Assembly: GCA_905478765.1 (NCBI GenBank)
Contig: CAJQJY010000002.1
Location: forward strand, 60,744-124,743
Direction: 5' to 3'
DNA length: 64,000 nt
Source of the DNA: an uncultured Flavobacteriales bacterium
Lineage (GTDB): Bacteria; Bacteroidota; Bacteroidia; Flavobacteriales; BACL11
Below are positions 1-8,627 of this stretch, piece by piece. The notes beneath the pieces were generated by a model. That model had not been told where the DNA came from. It searched no databases and saw only the letters and a program-made list of their open reading frames with translations. The position numbers and the translations under genes were made by a program. The stretch's first letter is position 1. Each line of letters starts with the position of its first letter.

Positions 1-969
1 TCCATAGAAATTTTAGTTACTGAAGGAAAAATTATTTATGTTGATTTGGAAGAAATGTATTGCAAACATGCTGAGGAAAATTTTGATTTTGAAGCTATTA
101 ATAATTCTGGTCTGAATTTTGCTTATGATGCAATGTTTGGTTCTGGAATGAATGTAGTAAAACGCCTTTTGCCAAAAGCTACTTTATTGCATTGTGATGA
201 TAATCCTGGGTTTTTAGGTATTGCTCCTGAGCCAATTCATAGAAATTTACAAGAGTTTTCTGATTTGATGAAAAACAGTAACTTAGACTGTGGACTTGCC
301 ACTGATGGTGATGCTGATAGAATTGGACTTTATGATAGTAAAGGTAACTTTGTTGATTCTCATCATATTATCCTTTTATTGATTCACTACATGGTAAAAT
401 ATAAAGGAATGAAAGGAAAAGTAGTTACAGCATTTTCTTGTTCTGTAAAAGTTGAACAAATGTGTGAGCATTATGGACTGGAACATGAAACTGTTCAGAT
501 TGGCTTTAAGCATATTGCAGGTAAAATGATAACAGAAGATGTATTGTTAGGTGGTGAAGAATCTGGTGGAATTGCTACTGCTGGCCATATTCCTGAGAGA
601 GATGGTATTTGGATGGGATTAATATTGTTCGAGTTTATGGCTTCATCAGGTAAATCATTGGAAGATTTAATTGAAGAAGTATATGAAATTGTTGGTCCTT
701 TCTCTTTTGAGCGTATCGATCTACATATTGATAATGAAACTAAATTAAAAATTATTGAAGATTGTAAAAAAGGTAAGTTTACTAAGTTTGTTAAGTATGA
801 AGTTGAAAGAATTGAAACAACTGATGGCTTCAAATTCTTCTTTGATGCTGACACTTGGTTAATGATTCGTCCTTCTGGAACTGAGCCTGTATTAAGAACT
901 TATGCAGAGGCTTCAGATCAAGAGAAAGTATTTGATATTTTAGCTGATTGTAAAGCTACAATCTTATAA
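1..969 (+). CDS. Phosphoglucomutase/phosphomannomutase, C-terminal part (5' end outside window)
   Basis: Alpha-D-phosphohexomutase, which interconverts hexose 1- and 6-phosphates for cell-wall and nucleotide-sugar supply. The frame is open from base 1, so the gene begins upstream; the first internal ATG at 46 is not the start. Seen directly: the metal-binding loop DGDADR (about 304-321), the sugar-binding loop GEESGG (about 553-570) and the C-terminal phosphate-binding motif RPSGTEP (about 868-888). These are the signature loops of domains 2, 3 and 4, so about 320 codons of the C-terminal part are present. The N-terminal catalytic phosphoserine domain is not visible. Substrate preference (glucose, mannose or glucosamine) cannot be decided here. 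The next gene starts directly after the stop. Confidence 0.93.
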   Translation, partial: SIEILVTEGKIIYVDLEEMYCKHAEENFDFEAINNSGLNFAYDAMFGSGMNVVKRLLPKATLLHCDDNPGFLGIAPEPIHRNLQEFSDLMKNSNLDCGLATDGDADRIGLYDSKGNFVDSHHIILLLIHYMVKYKGMKGKVVTAFSCSVKVEQMCEHYGLEHETVQIGFKHIAGKMITEDVLLGGEESGGIATAGHIPERDGIWMGLILFEFMASSGKSLEDLIEEVYEIVGPFSFERIDLHIDNETKLKIIEDCKKGKFTKFVKYEVERIETTDGFKFFFDADTWLMIRPSGTEPVLRTYAEASDQEKVFDILADCKATIL

Positions 970-1884
970 ATGAAACAGCTGTTTCTGATATTGTTTTCAT
1001 GTATTTTATTTACTACAAATGCTCAGGATTTGAACATTTCTAAATTTGGTGATGATGGATCGTTAGTAGAGCAAGAATTTACTTTAAATAAAAAAAGAAG
1101 AAACACTCTTTTAATTTCAGAAGCAAGTGCTTATACAGTTGCCTTGGTTAGTTTAAATCAACTTTGGTATGCTGATTATCCTAAGAGTAGTTTTCATTTT
1201 ATAAATGATAATGAAGAATGGTTGCAAATGGATAAAATGGGGCATATGTCAACATCTTATTATTCAGGCGTTGCTGGAATTAAAGCTTATGAATGGGCAG
1301 GTTTTAGTCGTAGAAATGCTATTTGGTATGGAGGTATGACGGGTTCAATATTTCTAACTGTTATTGAAATTCTAGATGGAATGTCAGAAGAATGGGGAGC
1401 ATCACCTGGAGACTTAATTGCAAATACTACAGGTTCGCTATTAGCAATAGGGCAAGCACTTAAATGGAACGAGCAAAGAATACAATTAAAGTATAGTTAC
1501 AGTCCTTCTAATATAGCAGCCAAGAATCCAGAACAACTTGGGTCAAATCATTTAGAAAGAGCATTGAAAGATTATAACGGACAAACATATTGGTTTTCCT
1601 TAAATCTCAAGTCTTTATTTCATATAGTAAATCCAGAATTTCCGAGTTGGCTTAGTTTATCTTTAGGCTATGGTGCTGTTGAAATGGTAAATCCATATCA
1701 GAATGATGGTGATGCGCAAAGAAGTAGACAATTTTTAATGTCATTTGATGTTGATTTGAATAAGATTAAAACAAAAAACAAAACACTAAATTCTGTGTTG
1801 CATACTTTCGGGTTTTTAAAATTTCCTGCACCAGCAATCCTATATACAAATGGAAATATTTTTTTCCACTCAATTTATTACTAA
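970..1884 (+). CDS. DUF2279-family exported protein
   Basis: A 304-residue protein beginning with a hydrophobic signal sequence ending near NAQD (residues 1-19). The region around residues 90-170 (DKMGHMSTSYYSG, SPGDLIANTTGS) resembles the DUF2279/YfiM family, in which a conserved His-rich membrane-embedded segment is followed by a D-x-x-A-N motif. The remainder is probably envelope-exposed. Family function is unknown, so only an envelope role can be inferred. It starts immediately after the phosphohexomutase stop and its stop overlaps the next ATG, so it is probably cotranscribed with both neighbours. Confidence 0.75.
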   Translation: MKQLFLILFSCILFTTNAQDLNISKFGDDGSLVEQEFTLNKKRRNTLLISEASAYTVALVSLNQLWYADYPKSSFHFINDNEEWLQMDKMGHMSTSYYSGVAGIKAYEWAGFSRRNAIWYGGMTGSIFLTVIEILDGMSEEWGASPGDLIANTTGSLLAIGQALKWNEQRIQLKYSYSPSNIAAKNPEQLGSNHLERALKDYNGQTYWFSLNLKSLFHIVNPEFPSWLSLSLGYGAVEMVNPYQNDGDAQRSRQFLMSFDVDLNKIKTKNKTLNSVLHTFGFLKFPAPAILYTNGNIFFHSIYY

Positions 1885-2390
1885 TGGATTTTAATATTGG
1901 AGATAGAGTGCTTTTTAAGAAAGAAAACCTTAAAGGTGAAGTTGTAAAAATTAACTCTAGTTATAAACTTACTGTGCTTTCATCTGATGGTTTTGAACTT
2001 AAAGTAGATTTTAAAGATTTAGTTAAAATTGAGCAAGGGACTGATAAAGCGGCTTCTTATGGTGAATACACTTACACTAAGGATGTTGATAGAAGAACTT
2101 CTAAATCACAAAAAAGACAAAAAAGTCAAACAGTATTAAAAGTTGATTTACATATAGAATTGCTTACTTCCAACTTTTATTATTTGGATAATTTTGAAAT
2201 TGTACAAATGCAGCTAAACGAATGTCATAAGAAGATTCAACAAGCGATAAATTCCAATATTACAAAGCTTATTATAGTTCATGGAATAGGTGCTGGTGTT
2301 CTGAAATCAGAAGTGCATAAATTACTCAGAGATTATAAGCTTAGATTCTATTTGTCAAAAGATGCAGGTGCAACTGAAGTAATGATTTAA
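1884..2390 (+). CDS. Smr-domain protein
   Basis: 168 residues. The C-terminal ~80 residues form an Smr (small MutS-related) domain: VDLHIE (the usual D-L-H motif), then IIVHGIGAGVLK (the H-G-x-G-x-G-x-L motif) and a final short strand. Smr domains bind branched nucleic acids or act as endonucleases. The N-terminal ~60 residues look like a small beta-barrel (GDRVLFKKENLKGEVV), as in Bacteroidota DUF2027-type proteins. It overlaps the preceding stop by one base and converges with the thioredoxin gene, the two stops overlapping by four bases. Its role (repair, recombination or RNA metabolism) cannot be narrowed from sequence alone. Confidence 0.8.
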   Translation: MDFNIGDRVLFKKENLKGEVVKINSSYKLTVLSSDGFELKVDFKDLVKIEQGTDKAASYGEYTYTKDVDRRTSKSQKRQKSQTVLKVDLHIELLTSNFYYLDNFEIVQMQLNECHKKIQQAINSNITKLIIVHGIGAGVLKSEVHKLLRDYKLRFYLSKDAGATEVMI

Positions 2391-3853
2391 TTTACATCTA
2401 ATCGGCTAATTATCTCAACTATTTGAGTGTGAGTAATCCTCTTTGCAATAATCTTTTTTTCTTTGTCAAGTAAGTAAATAACTGGAGTAGAATAGATGTC
2501 ATATTTATCTCTCCAGTCGCTACTAGCTACAGGATTCCCTTCTTCATCATGATTAATATCAGCAACATTAGTCCAATCTCCAATCTTTTGTTTATTAATA
2601 AACTTTTTCCATTCTGTTTTATCAAACTCTGTAGCTACTGCAAATGTTTTGATGTTATAGCCTGCATCAATTAGTGAATCAACATCATTTTTTACTTTTG
2701 GAATTTCTTTTTTACAATGCCCACAAGTTGGCCCGTAAAAAATAAGTACAGTATAATCAGCATTTATTTCTTGTAATGTGTGTAGTTTTTCCAAAGTGTC
2801 TTTCATAAATGGTCTCCCGTAAAAGTCAAGAAACTCTGAGGCTTTTCTTCCTATTAAGTTTGGGGCTATTTTTTGTGCTCTATCTGCTATTTTAACTAGT
2901 TGAGTAGAGTCTACCCAATCACATTGATTTGTAATGTAATAATTTTCGACCATGTGTACGAAAACTGCATCCATACCCATAATTTTTGATCTTTCATAAG
3001 TTGAGGTGATATAAGAAACTACATATTGGAAAATCTCACTATTAGCTCTTGAATGTTCAACTAAAACATCAGCAGATACATTAATAGAGTCAGGATGTTT
3101 AACGGTTAGTTTATCTAAATATTGATCCATTTTGCTGTAGAAAATAGGAGTTCTCAGCATTCTCTCATCAGAGAAGTCAATATTATCCCAAAAATGTTTT
3201 TTGTAAAAAAGGTATGGGAAAGTTTTATCAGGATTTCCTAAGGAATCTAGAGGTGATTCTGGTATAACAGGATCAGTAGTTGCATTTACAATTTTTGTAA
3301 AGAATTTATCTGAGTTATTTTTAGTAAAGTTAGAGCGATAGTTTTTTACTTTTGAATCAATTTCTTTTGCTTTTTCTTGTAATTTATTTTTGGTATCTCC
3401 CGTAGCAGTTTCTAGAGCTTTTCTGATTGGAGTTACATCCTTTTGCATTTGTGTAATAAAATTTAGGTATTCGTAAAAAGGTGTATTTTCCTTAGAGTTC
3501 CTAAATGTCATTTCTCCAATTAAATCATCAGTTTTTGTGGTGAATGAAAAATGTTGTTCAGATACTATAATGTCAAAATACCTGCTTTCAGAAAGTACAA
3601 CTAAATACATTCCTCCTTTTAATTCTTTTTCCCCTTCAAAGGTAAATTCACCATTTGTTACAACTGCAGTGTCTGTTGCGTATTGTTTTCCTCCAAAATA
3701 ATAAGCTAGTATTACAGTAGAATCTTTTAAGCCTGTAATACTACCAGTAATTTTATGTCCTGATTTTTGACTTTGTAAAAGTTCAACTAAATTTTGAGAA
3801 TTAGATGTAAAAGTGAATGTGACAACTGCAATTAATAAGAATATTTTTTTCAT
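2387..3853 (-). CDS. TlpA-like thioredoxin-fold protein with N-terminal DUF4369
   Basis: 488 residues. A signal peptide (residues 1-19, cleavage near SNSQ) precedes a DUF4369-like beta-sandwich (about 30-120), an alpha-helical middle part (DUF5106-like) and a C-terminal thioredoxin domain with the redox motif CGHC near residue 376 (FYGPTCGHCKKE). A cis-Pro segment, YSTPVIYLLD, follows. Such proteins are periplasmic or lipid-anchored thiol-disulfide oxidoreductases of the AhpC/TSA-TlpA group, common and multi-copy in Bacteroidota. The redox partner is unknown. A TAnnTTTG element lies upstream at 3874-3881. Confidence 0.85.
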   Translation of the reverse strand: MKKIFLLIAVVTFTFTSNSQNLVELLQSQKSGHKITGSITGLKDSTVILAYYFGGKQYATDTAVVTNGEFTFEGEKELKGGMYLVVLSESRYFDIIVSEQHFSFTTKTDDLIGEMTFRNSKENTPFYEYLNFITQMQKDVTPIRKALETATGDTKNKLQEKAKEIDSKVKNYRSNFTKNNSDKFFTKIVNATTDPVIPESPLDSLGNPDKTFPYLFYKKHFWDNIDFSDERMLRTPIFYSKMDQYLDKLTVKHPDSINVSADVLVEHSRANSEIFQYVVSYITSTYERSKIMGMDAVFVHMVENYYITNQCDWVDSTQLVKIADRAQKIAPNLIGRKASEFLDFYGRPFMKDTLEKLHTLQEINADYTVLIFYGPTCGHCKKEIPKVKNDVDSLIDAGYNIKTFAVATEFDKTEWKKFINKQKIGDWTNVADINHDEEGNPVASSDWRDKYDIYSTPVIYLLDKEKKIIAKRITHTQIVEIISRLDVN

Positions 3854-3873
3854 TATTTTTAAATTTAGGTTCG

Positions 3874-3881
3874 CAAAATTA
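3874..3881 (-). promoter_or_regulatory. Putative -7 element for the DUF4369/thioredoxin gene
   Basis: On the minus strand this reads TAATTTTG, matching the Bacteroidota -7 consensus TAnnTTTG, 20 bases upstream of the start codon. No good TTTG -33 element is seen at the expected spacing. Confidence 0.4.
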
Positions 3882-3907
3882 AGAATCTTAACGTAAACTA
3901 CTAATTT

Positions 3908-4783
3908 CTATTGTTTGTTTTTCAGATATCCGTCTAAAAATACTATTCCAATAATAATAGTACTCCCAATATAGAATGCTGTGCTCATAAGTTCAGATTC
4001 ACCAAATATAAGTAATGCAAGAATTATACTGTAAATTGGCTCTAGATTTATAGCCATTATTAGTGAAAAAGGGGTGATGTGTCGCATTATTTCGGTCATC
4101 CAAACAAAAACCATTGCTGTACAAAGTGTCCCTAGTATGAAAAGATAACTAAAGTCAGTTATTGATATTGTTGAAATGAAAACAGAAAAATCCTTTTGGA
4201 TTAGTAAAATCCCACTTATGATAATTAACCCCGAGAGCATTTCAATCATGGTAATTTGTGCTGCTCCTACTTTCGTGATATACTTAGCATTAAATAAAGT
4301 AAATAAAGTTCCTAAAAGTGCAGCCATTATCCCATAAAAATATCCCCAGAAATATTGAGTTTCCGTTCCCATTACAAATCCTAAGGCAATAAATACAATT
4401 ACTCCCATTACCACTTCATATCCCAATAATTTTCTCTTAAAGAATAATGGTTCAATTACTGCAGAAAATAGAGAGGATGTTGCCAAACAAACAACTGCTA
4501 CTGATACTGTTGATATTTTTATTGATTCAAAGAAACATATCCAATGAAAGGTTACTAATGCGCCAACACCAAGTATTCCTAAGAAATCTTTTTTATTAAC
4601 AATAAATAATTGTTTCTTAAATGCTAAAAAAATGGCAAGACTAAGAAAAGCGATACCCATTCTGTACCATACTAAACTTAATGCATCTAAACTTATCAGT
4701 TTCCCAAAAACACCAGTTAGACCAAGTATTACTACCATTAGATGTAGAGAGTAGTTTTTGTGTTTTGCAAGCAGTTTGTACAT
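3908..4783 (-). CDS. EamA-family (DMT) transporter
   Basis: About 291 residues with roughly ten hydrophobic segments arranged as two EamA repeats, the normal size and architecture for drug/metabolite transporters of the RhaT/YdcZ/EamA class in the inner membrane. I place the start at the ATG at 4783 (MYKLLAKHKN), because the longer reading frame needs a TTG at 4804. The second repeat contains the family's usual GTLCTAMVFVWM and INLEPIYSI elements. Substrate is unknown. It is divergent from yaaA with 36 bases between the starts. Confidence 0.85.
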   Translation of the reverse strand: MYKLLAKHKNYSLHLMVVILGLTGVFGKLISLDALSLVWYRMGIAFLSLAIFLAFKKQLFIVNKKDFLGILGVGALVTFHWICFFESIKISTVSVAVVCLATSSLFSAVIEPLFFKRKLLGYEVVMGVIVFIALGFVMGTETQYFWGYFYGIMAALLGTLFTLFNAKYITKVGAAQITMIEMLSGLIIISGILLIQKDFSVFISTISITDFSYLFILGTLCTAMVFVWMTEIMRHITPFSLIMAINLEPIYSIILALLIFGESELMSTAFYIGSTIIIGIVFLDGYLKNKQ

Positions 4784-4791
4784 AAATATTT

Positions 4792-4799
4792 TAAATTTG
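4792..4799 (+). promoter_or_regulatory. Putative -7 element for yaaA
   Basis: TAAATTTG matches the Bacteroidota -7 consensus TAnnTTTG and lies 20 bases upstream of the yaaA ATG. It overlaps the leader of the divergent EamA gene. The -33 element is not clear at canonical spacing. Confidence 0.4.
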
Positions 4800-4819
4800 T
4801 GCAATAATACAATATAAGA

Positions 4820-5560
4820 ATGAAGATAATTATTTCTCCTGCTAAAAAACTTGATACTTCAATAATAGTACAGAATAGTAAAATGAATACTTCATTTTTA
4901 GATGAGTCTACTAAGTTGATTCAGGTTCTGAAAGGAAAGAGTATTTCTGAATTAAGAGATTTAATGGGTCTAAGTGATAATTTGGCTCAACTTAATTGGC
5001 ATAGGTTTCAGGATTGGGATATTTCAAATTCCAATACATATATAGCAATTGAGTTGTTTAATGGTGCTGTTTATGAAGGGATAAATGCAAAAGACTATAA
5101 TAAGTCGGATAATAATTTTGCTCAAAATAATTTAAGAATACTTTCGGGTTTATATGGTTTAATTAAGCCAAATGATTTGATCTTACCTTACAGATTAGAA
5201 ATGGGTACCAAGTTAAAAACAATAAAAGGAAATAACTTATATAGATTCTGGCAAGATAAATTGCATAAAAATATAGTAGAAGAGTTAAATAATGAAGTAT
5301 TAATTAATTTAGCTTCAAACGAGTATTCTAAAGTTTTAAAGTTAAGTATGATAAAATCTAAGGTTATAACTCCAGTTTTTAAGGATTACAAAAATGGTAA
5401 ATTAAAGGTTGTTTCATTTTATGCAAAAAGAGCAAGAGGTGAAATGGTTAATTTTATTATAAAAAATAAGATAACAAACTATGAGGAGTTAAAATTATTT
5501 AAAAATAATGGATATTCATTTTCTAATGAGAATAATGGAAGTATTTTATTTATAAGATAA
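4820..5560 (+). CDS. yaaA: YaaA family peroxide-stress protein
   Basis: 246 residues, full length for the YaaA/DUF328 (UPF0246) family. The N-terminal signature MKIIISPAKKLD, the central GLYGLIKPNDLILPYRLEMG and the C-terminal FYAKRARGEM are characteristic. In E. coli YaaA lowers intracellular free iron under hydrogen-peroxide stress and binds DNA with a distinct fold; the same role is inferred here from family membership only. The gene stands alone, with the EamA transporter divergent upstream and a 134-base gap downstream. Confidence 0.93.
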   Translation: MKIIISPAKKLDTSIIVQNSKMNTSFLDESTKLIQVLKGKSISELRDLMGLSDNLAQLNWHRFQDWDISNSNTYIAIELFNGAVYEGINAKDYNKSDNNFAQNNLRILSGLYGLIKPNDLILPYRLEMGTKLKTIKGNNLYRFWQDKLHKNIVEELNNEVLINLASNEYSKVLKLSMIKSKVITPVFKDYKNGKLKVVSFYAKRARGEMVNFIIKNKITNYEELKLFKNNGYSFSNENNGSILFIR

Positions 5561-5694
5561 GAATTTATATCAATAAAATTTGAAAGTTGTATTTACAGTT
5601 GATTTTGTTATATTTACATTCTTCATTTAAGTAATACTAAGGTATTGATAAATTAGGAGTTAATTATTAAGTAGCTAACAATATTATTTTTTAT

Positions 5695-5919
5695 ATGATT
5701 CTACTAGCAACAGGTAACAGTGAAGATATTATTTTAATTATTCTGCTTTTATCTATATTATTAGCTATTTTGATAAATAGAAAGTTATTTTTTAAAATAA
5801 TAGCAAAGGTTAATAAAATAATAATACCGTCGTTATATAAGAAGGAAATTGGTAAGTTAAAAAAGTACGAGAAAGTAATTTTAGGATATAGGTATTGGGT
5901 CACTAAGAATAGTTTATAG
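5695..5919 (+). CDS. Small putative membrane protein, unknown
   Basis: 74 residues: a hydrophobic segment (about residues 10-27, IILIILLLSILLAILI) followed by a Lys-rich basic tail. No family recognised. The opposite strand is also open over this stretch (5691-5933), so coding is not certain. I prefer the plus strand because the peptide has a plausible single-pass topology with positive residues on one side. About 90 bases upstream, GTTG and TATATTTA (19-base spacer) resemble a Bacteroidota promoter. It converges with the DUF4019 gene, overlapping it by six bases. Confidence 0.45.
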   Translation: MILLATGNSEDIILIILLLSILLAILINRKLFFKIIAKVNKIIIPSLYKKEIGKLKKYEKVILGYRYWVTKNSL

Positions 5920-6366
5920 CTTATCAGTTTCAAAATCTAAACTTTGGAATTCATAATTAAAATCAAAGATTTCCCATTTTAACTGATCACTTTGTTTTAA
6001 TATAAGATACTCAGTATGATTTTTAGTTTTTGAATATTTTACATTATATTCAACAAATACATAAAACCCCGACTCATAGCCCTCAATTTCACTATTAAAA
6101 TAAGTATCGGAAACCGATCTTTCTTCTAGTTGACCAATCTCATTCATCAATATTGAGATTTGATTCAACCAACTTTCTTCCGAGAATCTTTTCTTTAATT
6201 CAGATGAAAGATATTGATAAGATGTTGTATATTGTCCTGAGTTTACATCATTCCACCATTTCAAACCAACTTTATTAGCATTGGTTATATATTTTGTAGT
6301 ATATTTTTGAGCTGAAAGATTATTAAAAGAAAATATAGCTATTAAAAGTATACTTAGATTTTTCAT
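5914..6366 (-). CDS. DUF4019-like exported protein
   Basis: 150 residues with an N-terminal signal peptide ending near NLSAQ (residues 1-19). The mature part resembles DUF4019: a W-W-x-D-x-x-x-G-x-Y-xx-S-Y segment, a helix ending in LNQISILMNEIGQ, and beta strands that include the F-Y-V-F-V-E-Y-N pattern and a terminal KWEIFDFNYEF. The family is a small periplasmic domain of unknown function related to the NTF2-like fold. It appears monocistronic, with a 444-base noncoding region upstream. Confidence 0.7.
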   Translation of the reverse strand: MKNLSILLIAIFSFNNLSAQKYTTKYITNANKVGLKWWNDVNSGQYTTSYQYLSSELKKRFSEESWLNQISILMNEIGQLEERSVSDTYFNSEIEGYESGFYVFVEYNVKYSKTKNHTEYLILKQSDQLKWEIFDFNYEFQSLDFETDKL

Positions 6367-6810
6367 AGTGAATTTTTAAGATTGTAAAAGTAGTTGTTTA
6401 AATAAGAATTTTTAAAATTTTCCCAGATGATTTTTTCTTAAATCACCATTTATAAAAAGATATAATTAAATTTAAACTCTATTTTGACCTTATTTTCTTC
6501 TTTTTTGTTGCTTTTGAAGTCAAAGTTATTAACCAATCTTTATCTAGCATTTTTTTGTCCTTATCTAGTAAAGTTGTAATAGTTATAATTTAAGCTGTAT
6601 TATCATAACTATCTGAAAATAAGACAGTTCAAAAAAATCTATTTTTGATGTCTATATTGTAGTTTTTAGATTGCAAAAACTTATTTTATTTTAGTTAATT
6701 TTAGACTTATGAACAATAAAAAAATATTCTTATCTAGTAAAATTTAGTTTGTAAAGATTTTTTTTCTATATTAGTGCCTGTAAAATAATATTAACCAAAA
6801 AAAATAAATC
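6367..6810. other. 444-base intergenic region with repeated TTATCTAG sites
   Basis: No convincing ORF. It is the shared upstream region of the DUF4019 gene (minus) and the 66-residue protein gene (plus). It holds three same-orientation copies of TTATCTAG, at 6540-6547, 6561-6568 and 6730-6737; the last two extend to a 13-base identity (CTTATCTAGTAAA). The first two are 21 bases apart, about two helical turns. A weak promoter-like TATATTAG lies at 6767-6774, with TTTG at 6748-6751 at a non-canonical spacing. Confidence 0.55.
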
Positions 6811-7011
6811 ATGGCTTTTACGCACACAAACGAAAGAGGTACTTTATACCACTTAAACAAAAAAGATGTAACATTAAAATCAACTGGTAGAGTTCAGACT
6901 ATCTATTATTTTTCTAAAGATTCAAGATCCACTGCTTCTGACAAACCAGATGGTTACTTTGTTAAGGAAAATTCAAGAACTGGATTACCATTCTTAACTA
7001 AGAAAAAATAA
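6811..7011 (+). CDS. Small conserved basic protein (66 aa)
   Basis: 66 residues, basic, no signal peptide and no membrane segment. The pattern of a YHLN-K-V-L N-terminal part, IYYFSKD in the middle and a C-terminal PDGYFVKENSRTGLPFL-KKK is shared, from memory, with a family of small bacterial proteins of unknown function. It is followed 21 bases later by a strong rho-independent terminator and preceded by a long leader region with repeated motifs, so it is probably a highly transcribed monocistronic gene. Function unknown. Confidence 0.75.
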   Translation: MAFTHTNERGTLYHLNKKDVTLKSTGRVQTIYYFSKDSRSTASDKPDGYFVKENSRTGLPFLTKKK

Positions 7012-7032
7012 TTTTAAGTTTTCTTAAAATAA

Positions 7033-7061
7033 AAGCCCTAACATTTGTTAGGGCTTTTTTT
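7033..7061 (+). terminator. Rho-independent terminator after the 66-aa gene
   Basis: A perfect 10-bp stem (AAGCCCTAAC at 7033-7042 with GTTAGGGCTT at 7047-7056), a 4-base loop and a T run. It lies between the end of the plus-strand gene and the stop of the minus-strand zinc peptidase and may also act in the other direction. Confidence 0.9.
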
Positions 7062-7080
7062 GTGCTTTGCTTTTTTCTGA

Positions 7081-7758
7081 TTAATCCCTTAACATTGACA
7101 CATAATAGAGTAAGTAGGTTACGGCGGCTAAAGCAGCAACTAAATAAGTGCTAGCAGCCCATCTAAGAGCATCATCAGCATATTCTAATTCTTTATCACT
7201 TGTAATTCCTGATGATCGCAACCAAACTAAAGCCCTTCTGCTAGCATCAAATTCAACTGGAAGCGTAATTAATGTAAATGCAGTAATAATTGCTTGCAGT
7301 ATGATAAATAGCATTATTAGCTGATTAAATCCAAGCCCAATATAGCTTCCACCTATTAATCCTATAATGAAAACGGTACCCATCATTTTATTGCTATAAT
7401 TTACCATAGGCACCATTTGCGATCTCATTTGTAACCATTGATAAGCATTAGCGTGTTGTACCGCATGTCCGCACTCATGAGCTGCTATTGCTGCAGCTGT
7501 CACATGCCTTCCTTGGTAAACTTCAGGACTTAGATTTACAGTCCTATCCATAGGGTTGTAATGATCAGTAAGTTTTCCTGGAACTGAAATTACTTTTACA
7601 TCATTTATTCCATTATCACTTAACATTCTTTCAGCAATTTCTTTTCCACTCATGCCTGATATAGTTGGTACTTGACTGTATTTTTTAACTTTACTTTTTA
7701 ATCTTGAACTTACAATCCCACCTATAATCATAAATCCTATCATTATTACCCAAATCAT
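7081..7758 (-). CDS. YugP-type membrane zinc metallopeptidase
   Basis: 225 residues. It has the zincin motif H-E-C-G-H at residues 94-98 (AAHECGHAVQHA), an N-terminal membrane anchor (residues 1-18) and two or three further membrane helices (about 120-165 and 205-222). This is the Zn_peptidase_2 / YugP family (PF04298). The region before the motif (IPG-type strand, HYNP, LSPEVY) is also typical. Substrate unknown. It has its own promoter-like sequence at 7781-7811 and is divergent from surE. Confidence 0.9.
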   Translation of the reverse strand: MIWVIMIGFMIIGGIVSSRLKSKVKKYSQVPTISGMSGKEIAERMLSDNGINDVKVISVPGKLTDHYNPMDRTVNLSPEVYQGRHVTAAAIAAHECGHAVQHANAYQWLQMRSQMVPMVNYSNKMMGTVFIIGLIGGSYIGLGFNQLIMLFIILQAIITAFTLITLPVEFDASRRALVWLRSSGITSDKELEYADDALRWAASTYLVAALAAVTYLLYYVSMLRD

Positions 7759-7780
7759 ATTTTATTGTTTTTAGTTTTTG

Positions 7781-7811
7781 CAAAATTAGGAAATTCCTCT
7801 GCAGTATACAA
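7781..7811 (-). promoter_or_regulatory. Putative promoter of the zinc peptidase gene
   Basis: On the minus strand, TAATTTTG (7781-7788) matches the -7 consensus TAnnTTTG. A TTG at 7809-7811 lies about 20 bases further upstream, close to the -33 position. It overlaps the divergent surE promoter region. Confidence 0.5.
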
Positions 7812-7822
7812 CAATATTATAG

Positions 7823-7830
7823 TAGTTTTG
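7823..7830 (+). promoter_or_regulatory. Putative -7 element for surE-lpxB
   Basis: TAGTTTTG matches TAnnTTTG. Transcription would begin near 7837, downstream of the in-frame ATG at 7833, which supports the surE start at 7851. No clear -33 element. Confidence 0.4.
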
Positions 7831-7850
7831 TAATGTTAAAAATTTATAGA

Positions 7851-8627
7851 ATGAAGAGACCACTTATATTAGTAGTTAATGATGATGGAATTTCTGCTCC
7901 TGGAATCAGAAATCTTATTAGAATTATGAATGACTTTGGAGATGTATTTGTTGTTGCTCCTGATAGTCCACAATCAGCAAAAGGACATGCAATTACGATT
8001 GAAGAAACTATTAGATGTGATAAAGTTATTATAGAGGATGGTCCTCAAACTGAATATTCTTGTAGTGGAACACCTGTTGATTGTGTTAAATTAGCTGTTA
8101 ATCAGCTTTTAGATATAAAACCAGATTTATGTGTTTCAGGTATAAATCATGGTTCAAATTCATCAATAAATGTTATTTATTCTGGTACCATGTCTGCTGC
8201 TGTTGAGGGTGCTTTAAAGGGAATACCATCAATTGGTTTTTCTCTTTTAGATTATGCACATAATGCTGATTTTACTGAAGCAGAACAATACATTAGAAAA
8301 GTTACAAAAGAAGTTTTAGAAAATGGATTAGATGATGGTATTTGCTTAAATGTGAATATTCCAAAAAGAATAGAGGGAAAAGAAATTAAAGGATTAAAAG
8401 TAAGTAGGCAAGCTGACGCAAATTGGGAGGAGGAATTTGATGAAAGAAAAGATCCTAAAGGAAAAAAATATTATTGGCTTACAGGTAAATTTGTTAATTA
8501 TGACAAAGGTACAGATACAGATGAGTGGGCTTTGGCAAATCATTATGTTTCAGTTGTGCCTGTCCAGTTTGATGTTACTGCACATTCTTCATTAGCTTCT
8601 GTAAATAAACTTTTATTTAATGAATAA
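7851..8627 (+). CDS. surE: 5'/3'-nucleotidase SurE
   Basis: 258 residues from the ATG at 7851 (MKRPLILVVNDDG); an in-frame ATG at 7833 adds six residues that the family lacks. SurE is a metal-dependent nucleoside-monophosphate phosphatase. Visible family motifs are the N-terminal metal-binding NDDG (residues 10-13), VAPDSPQSAKGHAIT, the S-G-T-P-x-D-C-V segment, GINHGSN and YSGTMSAA-EG. The length is usual for the family. Its stop overlaps the start of the small membrane-protein gene by 8 bases, and lpxB follows, so the three form an operon. Confidence 0.95.
   Translation: MKRPLILVVNDDGISAPGIRNLIRIMNDFGDVFVVAPDSPQSAKGHAITIEETIRCDKVIIEDGPQTEYSCSGTPVDCVKLAVNQLLDIKPDLCVSGINHGSNSSINVIYSGTMSAAVEGALKGIPSIGFSLLDYAHNADFTEAEQYIRKVTKEVLENGLDDGICLNVNIPKRIEGKEIKGLKVSRQADANWEEEFDERKDPKGKKYYWLTGKFVNYDKGTDTDEWALANHYVSVVPVQFDVTAHSSLASVNKLLFNE

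Noticed and set aside
495..854. 119-codon minus-strand open frame
   Set aside because: Antisense to the phosphohexomutase, whose motifs are unambiguous in the plus strand.
5691..5933. 80-codon minus-strand open frame opposite the small plus-strand gene
   Set aside because: It reads through the end of the DUF4019 gene region and gives a less plausible peptide; the plus-strand frame has the better topology. Neither is certain.
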